DNA from: Bacillus stratosphericus
GTDB taxonomy: Bacteria > Bacillota > Bacilli > Bacillales > Bacillaceae
Reading direction: 5' to 3'
Length of the DNA stretch: 64,000 bases
NCBI RefSeq assembly: GCF_020524495.1
Contig: NZ_JAIVLB010000006.1
Span: 42,049 to 106,048, forward strand
Below, piece after piece: positions 1-16,243 of the stretch. The notes under the pieces are model-generated. The model saw nothing but the letters and a program-made list of their open reading frames with translations. It searched no databases and was not told the origin of the DNA. A program made the position numbers and the translations under genes. Every line of letters begins with the position of its first letter. Within the stretch, counting starts at the first letter, position 1.

Positions 1-2306
<2,306 letters not shown>

Positions 2307-2310
<4 letters not shown>

Positions 2311-5300
2311 ATTGTTACTGTCACCTCAGCATTCGTTTTCACTTCTGGCATTTCGTCTGCTCTAAATGTCATGCTCTCCAGCACTCTTAAAATGGCTTCT
2401 GCCGTATCTAGTGACGTTAAGCAAGCCACTCCATTTTCAACAGATTCACGTCTGATTTTAAAGCCATCTCTTGCCGGCTGTTTTCCTTTTGTCAGTGTGT
2501 TGATGACAAATTGGGCTTCACCGTTTCGAATGACATCGAGAAGATTCTTTCCTTCTTCTCCTATTTTGCCGACAACACTTGATGGGATGGATGCTCGTTT
2601 TAAGTATTTAGCTGTTCCTTCTGTCGCTAAAATATGATAGCCGATGGAATGGAACCTTCTTGCAATCTCAAGTCCTTCTTCTTTATCCTTGTCAGCGACT
2701 GTCAAGAGAACCGTTCCGTCATTTGGAATTTGAATCCCTGATGCAATCAATCCTTTATAGAGGGCTTTTTCGATTGTGACATCTTTCCCCATGACTTCAC
2801 CTGTTGATTTCATCTCAGGCCCAAGTGTAATATCCACTCTTCTTAGTTTTGCAAAAGAGAAGACTGGGACTTTCACGTACACCCCATCTTGCTCTGCGCG
2901 AAGTCCTTCTTGATAGCCATAGTTTTTGAGCTTGTCACCTAAAATGACTTTTGTTGCTAGATTCGCCATAGGAATGCCCGTAATTTTACTTAGGAATGGG
3001 ACCGTCCGGCTTGAACGCGGATTCACTTCAAGCACGTACACTTCTCCTTTTGATAGAACAAATTGAATGTTAAGCAGCCCAATAATGTTGAGTCCTTTTG
3101 CGAGTTTCATTGTGTATTCTGCGATCTTCGCTTTGATGTCTTCAGATAATGTCTGCGGCGGATAGACCGCAATGGAGTCACCAGAGTGAACCCCTGCTCT
3201 TTCAATATGTTCCATAATGCCTGGGATCACGACAGTTTCTCCGTCAGATACTGCATCTACTTCAATTTCTTTTCCTGTCAAATACTTGTCAATTAAAACT
3301 GGGTGTTGCGGATTAACTTTCACCGCATTCTCCATATAATGAAGGAGCTCGGCTTCTTGGTACACAATTTCCATCGCCCGACCGCCTAACACATAGGAAG
3401 GACGGACAAGGACTGGGTAGCCGATCTGATTTGCAATCGATACGGCCTCTGGCACAGAAGTGGCTGTTTTTCCTTTTGGCTGAGGAACGCCGAGTGTTTC
3501 TAATGTTTGTTCAAACTTGTCACGGTTTTCCGCCCGGTCAAGGTCTTCAAGAGAAGTCCCAAGAATCTTAACCCCTCTATTTGATAATTCATCTGCTAAG
3601 TTGATTGCTGTTTGTCCGCCAAACTGAACGACGACACCTTCTGGTTTTTCAAGGTCGATGATGTGCATCACATCTTCTACAGTGAGTGGTTCAAAGTAGA
3701 GTTTATCTGAAATACTGAAATCTGTTGAGACTGTTTCAGGGTTGTTGTTAATAATAATGGCTTCATACCCTGCTTGTTTGATCGCCCACACAGAATGGAC
3801 GGTCGCATAATCAAATTCAACCCCTTGTCCAATTCGGATTGGACCTGAGCCTAGTACGATGACACTTTTCTTGTCTGTTTGTTCTGATTCATTTTCATCT
3901 TCATATGTGCTGTAGAAATATGGTGTTTCTGATTCAAATTCAGCCGCACATGTATCAACCATTTTATAAACTGGAACGATGCCTGCTTCTTGTCTTAGAT
4001 TATAGACATCTGCTTCGTTCATGTTCCACTCGCGGCTAATATAGATGTCTGAGAAACCTTTATGTTTCGCTTCTTTTAATACGTCTACATTGCCTTTCTT
4101 TTCTTTTAACGTCTTTTCAAATGCGATGATGCCTTCTAGTTTATGAAGGAAGAAATAATCAATTTTTGAGAATTCATGAATCTGTTCGACTGTATAGCCC
4201 CTTCTAAGCGCCTCAGCGATATAAAATAGTCGCTCGTCTCCTGCTTTGATAATTCGCTTTTCGAGTACTTCGTTTGTGATGTCAGCTTCATCTTTTAATT
4301 CAATATGATGCACATCCGCTTCAAGTGAGCGTACAGCCTTTAAAAGAGACTCCTCTAATGTACGGCCGATCGCCATGACTTCACCCGTTGCTTTCATTTG
4401 AGTACCAAGACGTCTGTTGGCAGATTCAAATTTATCGAACGGCCAGCGCGGGATTTTTGAAACGATATAGTCAAGTGCTGGCTCGAAAGCGGCATATGTT
4501 TTACCTGTGACTGGGTTCATCATTTCATCAAGCGTTAGGCCGACAGCAATTTTCGCTGCAAGTTTTGCAATTGGATATCCTGTCGCTTTAGATGCAAGCG
4601 CAGAAGAACGGCTTACGCGCGGGTTTACTTCGATGATATAGTATTGAAAGCTGCTCGGGTCAAGCGCCAGCTGTACGTTACAGCCGCCTTCAATGCCAAG
4701 TGCGCGGATCAGCTTGAGGGAGACATTACGAAGCAGCTGATATTCACGGTCACTTAAGGTTTGGCTTGGCGCAACGACAATACTATCACCTGTGTGGATG
4801 CCGACAGGATCAAAGTTTTCCATGTTGCAAACAACGATCGCATGGTCACCACTGTCACGCATGACTTCATATTCAATTTCTTTAAAGCCTGCAATACTCT
4901 TTTCAAGTAAGCATTGTGTGACCGGGCTTAGCTTAAGACCGTTCTCGACGATTTCTTTCAGTTCTTGCTCGTTTGTACAAATTCCGCCGCCCGTTCCGCC
5001 TAATGTATAGGCTGGTCTTACAATGACAGGGAAGCCGATTTGATTCGTAAACGCCATCGCTTCTTCAAGATTATGAATGATTTCACTTTCTGGTACAGGT
5101 TCATTTAGTTCGTTCATCAGATTACGGAATAAATCTCTGTCCTCTGCTTTTTGAATAGCTGAGAGCTTTGTTCCAAGTACTTCAACGCCGCATTCAGCTA
5201 ATACGCCAAGGTCTGATAATTCAACGGCAAGGTTCAGCCCAGTTTGTCCGCCAAGTGTAGGTAAGATCGCATCAGGACGTTCTTTTCGAATGATTCGTGT

Positions 5301-5522
5301 TAAAAATTCTGGTGTCAGTGGTTCAATGTATACCTTGTCCGCCATTTCTGTATCTGTCATGATCGTCGCAGGATTGGAATTGACAAGAACGACTTCATAG
5401 CCCTCTTCTTTTAGTGCTAAGCAAGCCTGTGTGCCTGCATAGTCAAACTCCGCTGCCTGACCGATGATGATGGGACCTGATCCGATAACTAAAATCTTTT
5501 TGATGTCTAAGCGTTTTGGCAT
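2307..5522 (-). CDS. pyrAB: Carbamoyl-phosphate synthase, pyrimidine-specific, large chain PyrAB
   Basis: The 1071-residue large chain makes carbamoyl phosphate from bicarbonate, ATP and ammonia delivered by the small chain. The two homologous ATP-grasp halves are clear: [18 protein letters not shown] opens the first and [18 protein letters not shown] the second near residue 555. Each contains VRPxYxLGG ([13 protein letters not shown] and [12 protein letters not shown]) and an EVNPRxSRS/T motif. The final part is the MGS-like allosteric domain, which in the family binds UMP and PRPP. It overlaps pyrAA by 16 bases. Its place inside the pyr operon identifies it as the pyrimidine-dedicated rather than the arginine isozyme. 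Confidence 0.98.
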
Positions 5523-6597
5523 ACTTCTTCCCCTTCTTTCTCAGTCGTATGAATCATTTCCATGAATTGATCAAATAAGTAATTGGCATCTTCTGGACCA
5601 GGTGACGCTTCTGGGTGATACTGTACAGTGAATGCTGGTGCTTCTTTATGCTTTAATCCTTCAACCGTATTGTCATTTAGTGCAATATGAGTGACTTCGA
5701 GTAAGTCTTCGTTAATCGCACTTACCGTGTAGCCATGGTTTTGAGACGTCAAGGTCACCTTTCCAGTGGCTAGTTCTTTGACTGGGTGATTTGATCCTCT
5801 ATGGCCAAACTTCATTTTTTCTGTACTAGCACCGCAAGCAAGAGCGAATAACTGGTGTCCTAAACAAATACCAAAGAGTGGTACCTTTCCAATGAGCTGT
5901 TTAATCATTTCAACCGCTTCTGGTACATCGACTGGGTCCCCAGGTCCGTTTGAAAGCATGATGCCGTCAGGCTTTAACTGCAGCACTTCATCTGCAGTGA
6001 TATTGTATGGCACCACAACGACATCACAGTCACGCTTATTGAGCTCGCGCAAAATGCCGTGCTTCATGCCGAAATCCACAAGCACAATTCTTTTTCCTCT
6101 TCCTGGGCTTGGGTACGCATTTTTCACAGATACTTGACTCACTTGATCTGTTGGCATCTGCATCGTTTGAAGGCGGCGCACAACATCATCCACTTGTTCA
6201 CCCGGTCCTGCAAAAGCCCCTCTTAATGCCCCTGCACTTCGAATCATTCTTGTCAGCTTTCGTGTGTCGATTCCGCTAAGACCCGGAATGTTTTTCATTT
6301 TTAAGTATTCATCGAGTGAATATGAAGAGCGCCAGTTTGAGGGCTTTTCACAAAGCTCTTTCACAATCAGCCCTTTCACAAACGGTGTGATCGATTCAAA
6401 ATCATCACGGTTAATGCCATAGTTGCCGATAAGCGGGTAAGTGAGTGTGACAATTTGTCCGCAGTATGATGGGTCAGACAAAATCTCTTGATAGCCCGTC
6501 ATCCCTGTGTTAAAGACGACTTCTCCGACTGACGCTTTTAAGCTGCCAAAGCCTGTCCCTTCGAATACTGTTCCGTTTTCTAGCACTAAGCGTCTCT

Positions 6598-6601
<4 letters not shown>
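5507..6601 (-). CDS. pyrAA: Carbamoyl-phosphate synthase, pyrimidine-specific, small chain PyrAA
   Basis: The small chain (364 aa) hydrolyses glutamine and channels ammonia to PyrAB. The N-terminal half is the CPSase small-chain fold ([19 protein letters not shown]). The C-terminal half is a class I glutamine amidotransferase with the nucleophile Cys in [15 protein letters not shown] and the His-Glu pair in [11 protein letters not shown]. It overlaps pyrC by 4 bases and pyrAB by 16, so the two subunits are probably made in coupled amounts. Confidence 0.98.
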
Positions 6602-8812
<2,211 letters not shown>

Positions 8813-8828
8813 TCATCACTTTCAGGTT

Positions 8829-8922
8829 CAAAAAAACCCTAAGCCTTGGCAGCTTAGGGTTCTCCAAAAGAAGCAGCAGCACATTCTGCTCATTTTAGAA
8901 CCCTTGTCAGCCTCACTGGACT
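8829..8922 (-). promoter_or_regulatory. PyrR-dependent attenuator between pyrP and pyrB
   Basis: On the minus strand a PyrR-type binding element, AGTCCAGTGAGGCTGACA followed by AGGG, spans 8901-8922 and overlaps the pyrP stop codon. Downstream, a perfect 10-bp inverted repeat (AACCCTAAGC / GCTTAGGGTT at 8835-8861) followed by a run of T is the intrinsic terminator. The AAGGGTTCT segment can instead pair with AGAACCCTAAG to form the antiterminator. In the known Bacillus mechanism UMP-bound PyrR stabilises the upstream hairpin, which permits termination. Confidence 0.9.
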
Positions 8923-10241
8923 TATTTTAAAAGGTTTTCTGTATTCGATTCATTTGACTCGTCTCCCTCTACCTTTTGATGCGGTAGCATCAGGTTTAAC
9001 AGGACGCCCGTAATCGCAGCGAATGCCATTCCGGATAATGTGAGATTGATTTGTTTCACCTCAATGAATGCCCCGCCAATTCCAATAACTAAGATGACAG
9101 ATGCGATAATGAGATTGCGCTTTTCTTCAAAGTTCACTTTATGATCAATCAGGATTCTCAGGCCGCTCGAGGCAATGATTCCAAAGAGAAGGAACGAAAC
9201 ACCTCCCATGACTGCGGACGGAACTGTACTGATTAATGCTGAAATTTTCCCAACAAAGCCGAAGCAGATCGCAAACACTGCTGCTCCTGCGATGACGAAG
9301 ATACTAAACACTCTGGTGATGGCAAGTACGCCAATGTTCTCCCCATAAGTCGTTGTTGGTGGTCCGCCAATGAGTGAAGCGAAGATGGTCGCCGCACTGT
9401 CTCCTAAAATGGAGCGGTGAAGTCCTGGCTTTTGAATAAAATCTTGCCCTACGACCTTGCTTAATACCACTTGGTGGCCAATGTGCTCAGACATGGTCAC
9501 AAAGGCAACCGGCACCATCACTGTGAGAATGCTCAAGGTGACAGCAGGTGTATAGTCGACAAATGGTACGACAAATTCTGGTACAGCAAACCATTTTGCG
9601 TCAATGACCGGCTGGAAATTCACGATGCCTTGTGTTAAGGCAAAGAGATAGCCGCTGATAATACCGATTAATACTGGAATCAGGCTAAGGAACCCTCTGA
9701 GAAAAATCATGCTGATAATGGTGACAGCCAGTGTAAAGCCGGCTACCATTAAGTGCTTTAGGCTGTAAACAAGCTCAGTCGCATTCGGATCAACATACAT
9801 TGCCATGTTGACAGCTGTTCCAGCTAATCCGAGTCCAATAACCATAATAACTGGTCCGACAACGACCGGCGGCAGAAGCTTCATCAGCCAGCCTGTGCCT
9901 AACCATTTAATGAATAATGCAATGAGGGCATAAGCCACACCCGCCATGAAGGCACCAACCATTGCAGCTCCTGGGCCACCTGAGGCTTTGACATTCAGTA
10001 TGGGGGCGATAAAGGCAAAGGACGATCCAAGATACGCCGGAATTTGTCCTCTAGTGATGATTAAGTAAACAATGGTTCCAACACCACTTGAGATGAGCGC
10101 AACGGCTGGACTCATGTCAATGATTTTTGGTACAAGAATGGTCGCACCAAACATGGCAAACAAATGCTGGAGGCTAAGTGATAGCCATGTGAACGGTTTT
10201 GGGATATCTCGAATGCCTAAATTGGCTTTTTGCTGACTCAT
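8922..10241 (-). CDS. pyrP: Uracil permease PyrP
   Basis: PyrP is a proton-linked uracil importer of the NCS2 (nucleobase:cation symporter 2) family in the cytoplasmic membrane. The 439-residue protein has about 14 hydrophobic segments, the family signature around GGPPTTTYGENIGVLAITRV near residue 295, and the substrate-region MSEHIGH. It is the second gene of the pyr operon, flanked on both sides by PyrR attenuators, so uptake and synthesis of pyrimidines are repressed together. Confidence 0.97.
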   Translation of the reverse strand: MSQQKANLGIRDIPKPFTWLSLSLQHLFAMFGATILVPKIIDMSPAVALISSGVGTIVYLIITRGQIPAYLGSSFAFIAPILNVKASGGPGAAMVGAFMAGVAYALIALFIKWLGTGWLMKLLPPVVVGPVIMVIGLGLAGTAVNMAMYVDPNATELVYSLKHLMVAGFTLAVTIISMIFLRGFLSLIPVLIGIISGYLFALTQGIVNFQPVIDAKWFAVPEFVVPFVDYTPAVTLSILTVMVPVAFVTMSEHIGHQVVLSKVVGQDFIQKPGLHRSILGDSAATIFASLIGGPPTTTYGENIGVLAITRVFSIFVIAGAAVFAICFGFVGKISALISTVPSAVMGGVSFLLFGIIASSGLRILIDHKVNFEEKRNLIIASVILVIGIGGAFIEVKQINLTLSGMAFAAITGVLLNLMLPHQKVEGDESNESNTENLLK

Positions 10242-10273
10242 GATTTTTCCTCCTAGATGTGTCCTTTTTCATT

Positions 10274-10386
10274 AAAAAAGCCTCTTTGCGAGTATGCGCA
10301 AAGAGGCTGGCCTAGAAAAACCATACACGCCATGTAGCCGTGTGAGTGGTGTCTCTGTTATTGTCCTCTTTGCAAACTCTCTGGAA
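10274..10386 (-). promoter_or_regulatory. PyrR-dependent attenuator between pyrR and pyrP
   Basis: The minus strand carries a PyrR-type element (TTCCAGAGAGTTTGCAAAG plus AGGA at 10364-10386) just after pyrR. It is followed by an 11-bp perfect hairpin GCCTCTTTGCG / CGCAAAGAGGC at 10280-10307 with six T residues, an intrinsic terminator. The GCAAAGAGGA segment of the upstream element resembles one arm of the terminator, consistent with mutually exclusive folding. Confidence 0.88.
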
Positions 10387-10400
10387 TGCATTTAAAAAGG

Positions 10401-10946
<546 letters not shown>

Positions 10947-10966
10947 TCACACCTCTTTTTGACAAA

Positions 10967-11060
10967 TAAAAAGCCCCTTCTGCAAAGGGCAGAGAGGGGC
11001 TTTCATTTGTGCATACACGTGTACAAATGAATCCGTTATCCTTCTCAGCCTCTCTGGACT
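10967..11060 (-). promoter_or_regulatory. PyrR-dependent attenuator in the pyr operon leader
   Basis: The leader carries the consensus PyrR-binding loop AGTCCAGAGAGGCTGAGAAG followed by GATAA at 11036-11060 on the minus strand. A strong terminator follows, with arms AAGCCCCT and AGGGGCTT around 10971-11003 and a T-rich tail. The CCAGAGAGGCT and AGCCCCTCTCTG segments are complementary and could form the alternative antiterminator. Confidence 0.9.
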
Positions 11061-11088
11061 GTTTTAAAGAATCTCCATTTCTTCGTTT

Positions 11089-11117
11089 ATTATTTCAGAA
11101 AAAGAACTGCCTGTCAA
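11089..11117 (-). promoter_or_regulatory. Promoter of the pyr operon (SigA type)
   Basis: On the minus strand TTGACA (11112-11117) and AATAAT (11089-11094) are separated by 17 bases. Transcription would begin about 20 bases before the PyrR-binding element. The -35 hexamer overlaps the last codons of ylyB, so the pyr promoter begins inside the previous gene. Confidence 0.75.
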
Positions 11118-12028
11118 TCGTTATTTCTTAACGAATCGATAAAAGTTTGCATATCAGCTGGAATTGGTGCTGTGAACTCCATGTATTCTCCTGTTCTAGG
11201 ATGATCAAATCCTAAAACCCCTGCATGCAGCAGCTGTCCATTGAAATCGACTGTTTTTCTTGGACCATATTTCGGGTCTCCTGCAAGAGGATAGCCAATA
11301 TATTTCATATGGACACGAATTTGGTGTGTTCTTCCTGTTTCAAGACGGCATTCTACAAGGGTGAAATCTTGAAAGCGTTCAATCACGTCAAAATGAGTGA
11401 CCGCCTGCTTTGCGTTTCCTTTTGTAACGGTCATGCTTTGGCGGTCTTTTTTGTCTCTACCAATTGGTGCGTCAATTGTTCCTGTATCATGCTGGATGAT
11501 GCCATGGACAACTGCGGTGTATTTTCTTGTCACACTCTTGGCAACCAATTGATTGACGAGTGATTCGTGCGCCACATCATTTTTAGCAACCATTAAGAGA
11601 CCAGACGTATCCTTATCAATCCGGTGGACAATTCCAGGTCTCATGACGCCATTAATGCCTGATAAGTCATTGCAATGTGCCATGAGACCATTGACAAGCG
11701 TTCCTGACACATGACCTGGTGCTGGATGAACGACCATACCTCGTGGTTTATTCACCACTAGTACGTCTTCATCCTCATAATAAATATCAAGATCCATCGG
11801 TTCTGCTTCTACATCAAGTGCTTCTGGATCTGGAATCTCCACTTTGATTTGATCTTCAGCCTGGACTTTATAATTGGCTTTTACTTGCTTCCCATTTACT
11901 TCGATCTGCCCGTCCTTGACCCACTGCTGGACTTGGGTTCTTGACCATTCTGGTTTTGTCGTGCTTAAAAATTTATCAAGCCGTTCACTCGTATGTTCTT
12001 CTGAAACGGCAATGTTTATTTGATTCAT
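11114..12028 (-). CDS. ylyB: RluD-type 23S rRNA pseudouridine synthase YlyB
   Basis: The 304-residue protein has an N-terminal S4 RNA-binding domain (residues about 14-75, [22 protein letters not shown]) and a pseudouridine synthase domain. The catalytic Asp lies in [19 protein letters not shown], the RluA/RluD signature. The family isomerises uridines in large-subunit rRNA; the exact target is inferred from homology. It overlaps lspA by 4 bases and is likely co-transcribed with it. The pyr promoter starts at its 3' end. Confidence 0.93.
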   Translation of the reverse strand: MNQINIAVSEEHTSERLDKFLSTTKPEWSRTQVQQWVKDGQIEVNGKQVKANYKVQAEDQIKVEIPDPEALDVEAEPMDLDIYYEDEDVLVVNKPRGMVVHPAPGHVSGTLVNGLMAHCNDLSGINGVMRPGIVHRIDKDTSGLLMVAKNDVAHESLVNQLVAKSVTRKYTAVVHGIIQHDTGTIDAPIGRDKKDRQSMTVTKGNAKQAVTHFDVIERFQDFTLVECRLETGRTHQIRVHMKYIGYPLAGDPKYGPRKTVDFNGQLLHAGVLGFDHPRTGEYMEFTAPIPADMQTFIDSLRNND

Positions 12029-12492
12029 GTAGTTGACTCCTTATTTTTCTTTCCATCTAACAGCATTTGAATGAAGAGGAGAATAACCCCTACACATAAA
12101 GAAGAATCTGCAATGTTAAAAATCGGGTAATGATAATCCCAAAATACGAAGTGAGCGAAATCAACCACTTCCTGACGGAAAATGCGGTCGATAAAGTTTC
12201 CAATCGCTCCGCCAAGCATTAAGGCTAACGCTACACCAAGCAGCTTATCCTTTTGTCCATGCTTTTGCAAGTAATAGATAATTCCCGTAATAACAACGAG
12301 TGTAATCACATAGAAAAACCACATTTGCCCTTGGAGAATGCCCCAGGCGGCTCCTGAATTTCGGTGAGACGTAATATAAAAAAATCCATCAATTACTGGA
12401 ATAGAATCTCCAAGTATCATATTTTTGACAATGAGCCATTTTGTTAATTGATCTAAACAAATTATAACGAATGCGATTATGTAATAGAACAC
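12025..12492 (-). CDS. lspA: Lipoprotein signal peptidase LspA
   Basis: LspA removes the signal peptide of diacylglyceryl-modified prolipoproteins in the membrane. The 155-residue protein has four hydrophobic segments and the two catalytic Asp motifs of family A8: [11 protein letters not shown] near residue 98 and FNIADSSL near residue 126. NSGAAWGI near residue 46 is also conserved in the family. It would process lipoproteins such as the one encoded at 60485-60892. Confidence 0.97.
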   Translation of the reverse strand: MFYYIIAFVIICLDQLTKWLIVKNMILGDSIPVIDGFFYITSHRNSGAAWGILQGQMWFFYVITLVVITGIIYYLQKHGQKDKLLGVALALMLGGAIGNFIDRIFRQEVVDFAHFVFWDYHYPIFNIADSSLCVGVILLFIQMLLDGKKNKESTT

Positions 12493-12576
12493 ACACGTTC
12501 CTCCATCTTCATACTTTGATCTTTAAGCATTTTATCAAGAAAACAGGAAGGAGTAAAGAAACTTTCATTGACAGAC

Positions 12577-12600
12577 AAAAACCTCCCTACATGTGGAAGG
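12577..12600 (-). terminator. Weak terminator after ylyA
   Basis: On the minus strand CCTTCC and GGGAGG form a 6-bp stem (one G-U pair) around a 7-base loop, followed by TTTTTG. The stem overlaps the ylyA stop codon. It may be leaky, allowing some readthrough into lspA. Confidence 0.45.
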
Positions 12601-12961
12601 CTTCAAAATGAGAATCATTTGATTCATTAGGATAAGGGGTGAATGTTTTTTTCTCGTATTGCTTATAATATAAAAAGTCGTCAGTTGTGCGGGCTGTAGG
12701 AAGAATACGCATTTGTTCAAACGGAATTGTGTGACCTGTTATCTCACATATGCCATAGGTTCCTTGCTCTATTTTTGCAATAGCGAGTGAAACATCTTGC
12801 AGCTCTTCTTTTATGTGATAAAGAATCGTTGTCGTTTTCGCTTGATTTAATGTGATATGTTCAGCGGGTGAACGAAATGATGCATATTCAAACAATTTGG
12901 ATTGCAGTTCTTCTTTCATTTGAAGGAGTTCCATGTAAATCGTGTCTAGATCGCCATTCAT
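12587..12961 (-). CDS. ylyA: DksA/TraR-like regulatory protein YlyA
   Basis: The 124-residue protein has an N-terminal coiled-coil-like segment and a short GTYGICEITGHTIPFEQMRI stretch matching the DksA/TraR zinc-finger region. Only one of the usual zinc-binding cysteines remains, so the finger is degenerate. In B. subtilis YlyA is reported to bind RNA polymerase and modulate SigG-dependent transcription; that role is inferred here from synteny (between lspA and ileS) and length. Confidence 0.85.
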   Translation of the reverse strand: MNGDLDTIYMELLQMKEELQSKLFEYASFRSPAEHITLNQAKTTTILYHIKEELQDVSLAIAKIEQGTYGICEITGHTIPFEQMRILPTARTTDDFLYYKQYEKKTFTPYPNESNDSHFEAFHM

Positions 12962-13072
12962 GTCGCTATTTCAACTCCTGCCCTGTCTTGATAATCATAT
13001 TGTTGCCACGACTGTTCACTTTAAAGCCATAAGATTTTTCCTTTCGTTCTAAACACTGTCATTTTCTTAAAT

Positions 13073-13099
13073 AAAAAACGCCCCACGTATTGCGGGGCG
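13073..13099 (-). terminator. Terminator of ileS
   Basis: The minus strand has CGCCCC / GGGGCG arms around a short loop (13079-13099) and then six T residues. It lies just after the ileS stop codon and separates ileS from ylyA. Confidence 0.8.
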
Positions 13100-13120
13100 C
13101 TAGTTGGTGTTGTCACACTG

Positions 13121-15886
13121 TTAATTCTGGTAATATTTCTCCACGATTTCAGCATTTTTAAGCGACAATGTTGGGTATTTTGGATTTGCACCAACATCTT
13201 TTGAAATAATGCGAGAACGTTCGCACAGTTCTCCTTCTGCTTTTTGAACAACAATACGTCCTGATGTGTATTCATGCGCTGATGCATCTGCATTCTGCTC
13301 ATCTTCTACCGTTAATTCTGATATGATAAAAAGCTGCTTGACATCTTCTTTAATGGATGCAAGAAGGTCTTTTACTTCATCTGTCGCATAAATCGTCACA
13401 CTTGCTTCAAGTGAACGTCCAATGACTTTCTCGTTACGCGCATTTTCTAGTGCTTTAAGAACATCATCACGTACTTCCATAAAGCGGTCGAACTTCGTTT
13501 CTGTCGCTTCTGCTTGAGGAACTGTTACACCTTTTGGCATATCTGTTAACTGAACACTTGGCTCTTCAACAAAGCTTAAGTGACTCCATAATTCATCAGC
13601 TGTGTGCGGAAGAATTGGTGCAGTCAGCTTCACTAACGCCATTATTGTTTCGTAGAAAACAGTTTGCATGCTGCGGCGGTCCGGATGATCAGCATGCTCA
13701 ATGTACACCACATCTTTTGCAAAGTCGAGATAGAATGAGCTTAGCTCAATCGTACAGAAATTGTGAATTGCATGATACACGACAGCAAATTCATAATCAT
13801 CAAATGCTTTTTTCACTTTATCAATCAATTTGTTTAATTTGATCAAGATATATTGATCCACTTCACGAAGCTCTTCTACTGGCACTGTATTGACAGCTGG
13901 ATCAAAGTCAAATAAGTTACCATGCAGGAAGCGGAAGGTGTTACGAATTTTACGATATACTTCTGCTACTTGTTTTAAAATATCATCAGATACTGGGTGA
14001 TCGGCTTGATAGTTAACAGAGGACACCCATAGTCTAAGAATCTCCGCACCTAGCTGCTTAGCCACCTTCGTCGGATCAATCGTATTGCCTAATGATTTAC
14101 TCATCTTGCGCCCTTCTTTATCAAGCGTGAAGCCATGGCTTAGGACACCTTTATATGGTGCTTTTCCAGTGATAGCAACCGCTGTTGATAATGATGAGTT
14201 AAACCAGCCGCGATATTGGTCAGAGCCTTCAAGGTAAAGGTCTGCTGGACGGACAAGGTCATCTCTTTCTTCTAAAACGGCTTGGTGAGAAGAGCCTGAA
14301 TCAAACCATACATCCATGATGTCTTGTTCTTTTGTGAATTCGCCATTTGGACTACCTGGATGCGTAAAGCCGTCTGGCAATAATTCCTTTGCTTCTTTTT
14401 CAAACCAAATATTTGAACCGTGTTCTCTAAATAATTGAGATACGTGCTGAATCGTTTCATCTGTGATAATTTGCTCACCATTTTCCGCATAAAAAACCGG
14501 AATTGGTACGCCCCATACACGCTGTCTTGAAATGCACCAGTCACCTCTGTCACGCACCATATTAAATAGGCGTGTTTCACCCCATGCTGGCATCCATTTC
14601 GTTTTTTTAATATTGTCTAATAAAGCTTCCCTGAAATCTTTAATGGAAGCAAACCACTGAGCGGTCGCACGATAAATTGTTGGCTTTTTCGTTCTCCAGT
14701 CATGCGGGTAGGAGTGTGTGATAAAGTCGAGCTTTTTCAGTGCGCCTTTTGCTTCAAGCTGTTCCGTGATGGCTTTATTAGCATCCTCGTAGATTAGCCC
14801 TTCAAAACCAGACGCTTCTTCTGTCATGACACCCTTTTCATCTACTGGACATAACACATCAAGACCGTATTTCATACTGACAATAAAGTCATCTTCCCCG
14901 TGACCTGGTGCTGTGTGAACACAGCCTGTTCCTGCATCAGTTGTCACGTGGTCGCCGAGCATAATGAGAGAATCTCTACCGTAAATTGGATGCTCTGCCA
15001 CGATATTGTCTAATTCTTTTCCTTTTAGTGTTTTCACGACTTCGTATTCATCAAAGCCAATTGTTTTTACCACTTGTTCAACTAGCTCAGATGCGACGAC
15101 ATATCGCTCAACTCCGACTTTGAGCACACTGTACTCTAGGTTTGGATGAACACAGATACCAACGTTTGCAGGAATCGTCCAAGGTGTTGTTGTCCAGATG
15201 ATGAATTGTTCACCATTTTTAAGTAAGCCTTTCCCATCTTTCACTTTAAATGATACGTAGATGGATGGTGAGCGCTTGTCTTTATATTCAATTTCCGCTT
15301 CTGCTAGTGCTGATTCACTTGAAGGTGACCAGTTAACAGGCTTTAGCCCTTTGTAAATATAGCCTCTTTTCGCCATTTCACCAAAGACAAGAATTTGCTG
15401 CGCTTCGTATTCAGGCTTTAATGTCACATATGGATTGTCCCAGTCTGCTCTTACGCCTAATCGTTTGAACTGATTGCGCTGACCTTCGATTTGTTTCCAA
15501 GCATACTCTTCGCATCGTTTGCGGAATTCTGCTGTAGACATTTCTTTTCGTTTCACTTTTTTATTTTTAGTGAGCGCTGTTTCGATAGGTAAACCGTGTG
15601 TATCCCAGCCCGGTACGTATGGTGCATGGAACCCGTTCATTGATTTAAAACGGACAATAAAATCTTTCAAAATTTTATTGAGTGCGTGTCCCATATGAAT
15701 GTCACCATTCGCATATGGAGGTCCATCATGCAAAATAAAAGTAGGGCGTCCTTTTGTCCGCTCTAAGACCATTTGATAGATATCTTTTTCTGCCCACTGC
15801 TCTTGAATTTCAGGCTCTTTGTTTGGCAAATTCCCTCTCATCAGGAATTCTGTTTTTGGCATTAATAAGGTGTCTTTGTAGTTCAT
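13121..15886 (-). CDS. ileS: Isoleucyl-tRNA synthetase IleS
   Basis: IleS charges tRNA-Ile and edits misactivated valine. The class I HIGH motif appears in [11 protein letters not shown] near residue 58 and KMSKS in [12 protein letters not shown] near residue 596; the editing domain lies between them. I chose the ATG at 15886, which gives 921 aa and sits 7 bases after a GGAGG; the ATG two codons earlier would touch that ribosome binding site. The C-terminal region reads [12 protein letters not shown] ... LSLKNAEI, so three of the four cysteines of the usual zinc ribbon are absent. Expression is under a T-box leader. Confidence 0.97.
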   Translation of the reverse strand: MNYKDTLLMPKTEFLMRGNLPNKEPEIQEQWAEKDIYQMVLERTKGRPTFILHDGPPYANGDIHMGHALNKILKDFIVRFKSMNGFHAPYVPGWDTHGLPIETALTKNKKVKRKEMSTAEFRKRCEEYAWKQIEGQRNQFKRLGVRADWDNPYVTLKPEYEAQQILVFGEMAKRGYIYKGLKPVNWSPSSESALAEAEIEYKDKRSPSIYVSFKVKDGKGLLKNGEQFIIWTTTPWTIPANVGICVHPNLEYSVLKVGVERYVVASELVEQVVKTIGFDEYEVVKTLKGKELDNIVAEHPIYGRDSLIMLGDHVTTDAGTGCVHTAPGHGEDDFIVSMKYGLDVLCPVDEKGVMTEEASGFEGLIYEDANKAITEQLEAKGALKKLDFITHSYPHDWRTKKPTIYRATAQWFASIKDFREALLDNIKKTKWMPAWGETRLFNMVRDRGDWCISRQRVWGVPIPVFYAENGEQIITDETIQHVSQLFREHGSNIWFEKEAKELLPDGFTHPGSPNGEFTKEQDIMDVWFDSGSSHQAVLEERDDLVRPADLYLEGSDQYRGWFNSSLSTAVAITGKAPYKGVLSHGFTLDKEGRKMSKSLGNTIDPTKVAKQLGAEILRLWVSSVNYQADHPVSDDILKQVAEVYRKIRNTFRFLHGNLFDFDPAVNTVPVEELREVDQYILIKLNKLIDKVKKAFDDYEFAVVYHAIHNFCTIELSSFYLDFAKDVVYIEHADHPDRRSMQTVFYETIMALVKLTAPILPHTADELWSHLSFVEEPSVQLTDMPKGVTVPQAEATETKFDRFMEVRDDVLKALENARNEKVIGRSLEASVTIYATDEVKDLLASIKEDVKQLFIISELTVEDEQNADASAHEYTSGRIVVQKAEGELCERSRIISKDVGANPKYPTLSLKNAEIVEKYYQN

Positions 15887-15927
15887 ACCCATTCCTCCAT
15901 ATGCAAATTCGTATTAAAAAAAACAAT

Positions 15928-16197
15928 AAAAAAAGCCCTCTCATCCCTAAGGGACGAGAAGGCTTATCTCGCGGTACCACCCTTTTAGACAAGCGATATG
16001 AAACAGTCGCTTATCCACTCTAAAATCGTAACGTGATCAGACGCCTTTTCTTACTGATTCATTTCAGAAAAGGAACTAAAGGGGTGATCTCATTGCAGCG
16101 CTTCGTAATTTCAGGCTTCCACCATCCCTGATTCGCTTTATTACACATACAACAACTGCGAGTGTCCCTATCAAACGTTTATCTCTTGTTAATTTAT
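15928..16197 (-). promoter_or_regulatory. T-box riboswitch leader for ileS, isoleucine specifier
   Basis: The leader between the promoter and ileS has the conserved T-box sequence AGGGTGGTACCGCG on the minus strand (15970-15983). It is followed by a terminator hairpin (15933-15965) with a seven-T tail. Upstream, the Stem I region has a GAGATCACCCC stretch in which ATC (16086-16088), an isoleucine codon followed by A, fits the specifier. Uncharged tRNA-Ile would pair with ATC and with the T-box bulge and prevent termination. Confidence 0.95.
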
Positions 16198-16203
16198 GAT
16201 GGT

Positions 16204-16233
16204 ATTATATGCAACATGAGCACATCATGTCAA
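16204..16233 (-). promoter_or_regulatory. Promoter of ileS (SigA type)
   Basis: TTGACA (16228-16233) and TATAAT (16204-16209) on the minus strand are 18 bases apart. Both hexamers are perfect consensus. Transcription should begin near 16197, at the start of the T-box leader and just after the divIVA stop codon. Confidence 0.85.
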
Positions 16234-16243
16234 GATGATGCGC

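Noticed and set aside
13021..13302. A 93-codon minus-strand frame at the end of ileS
   Set aside because: It overlaps ileS in another frame and runs through the ileS terminator.
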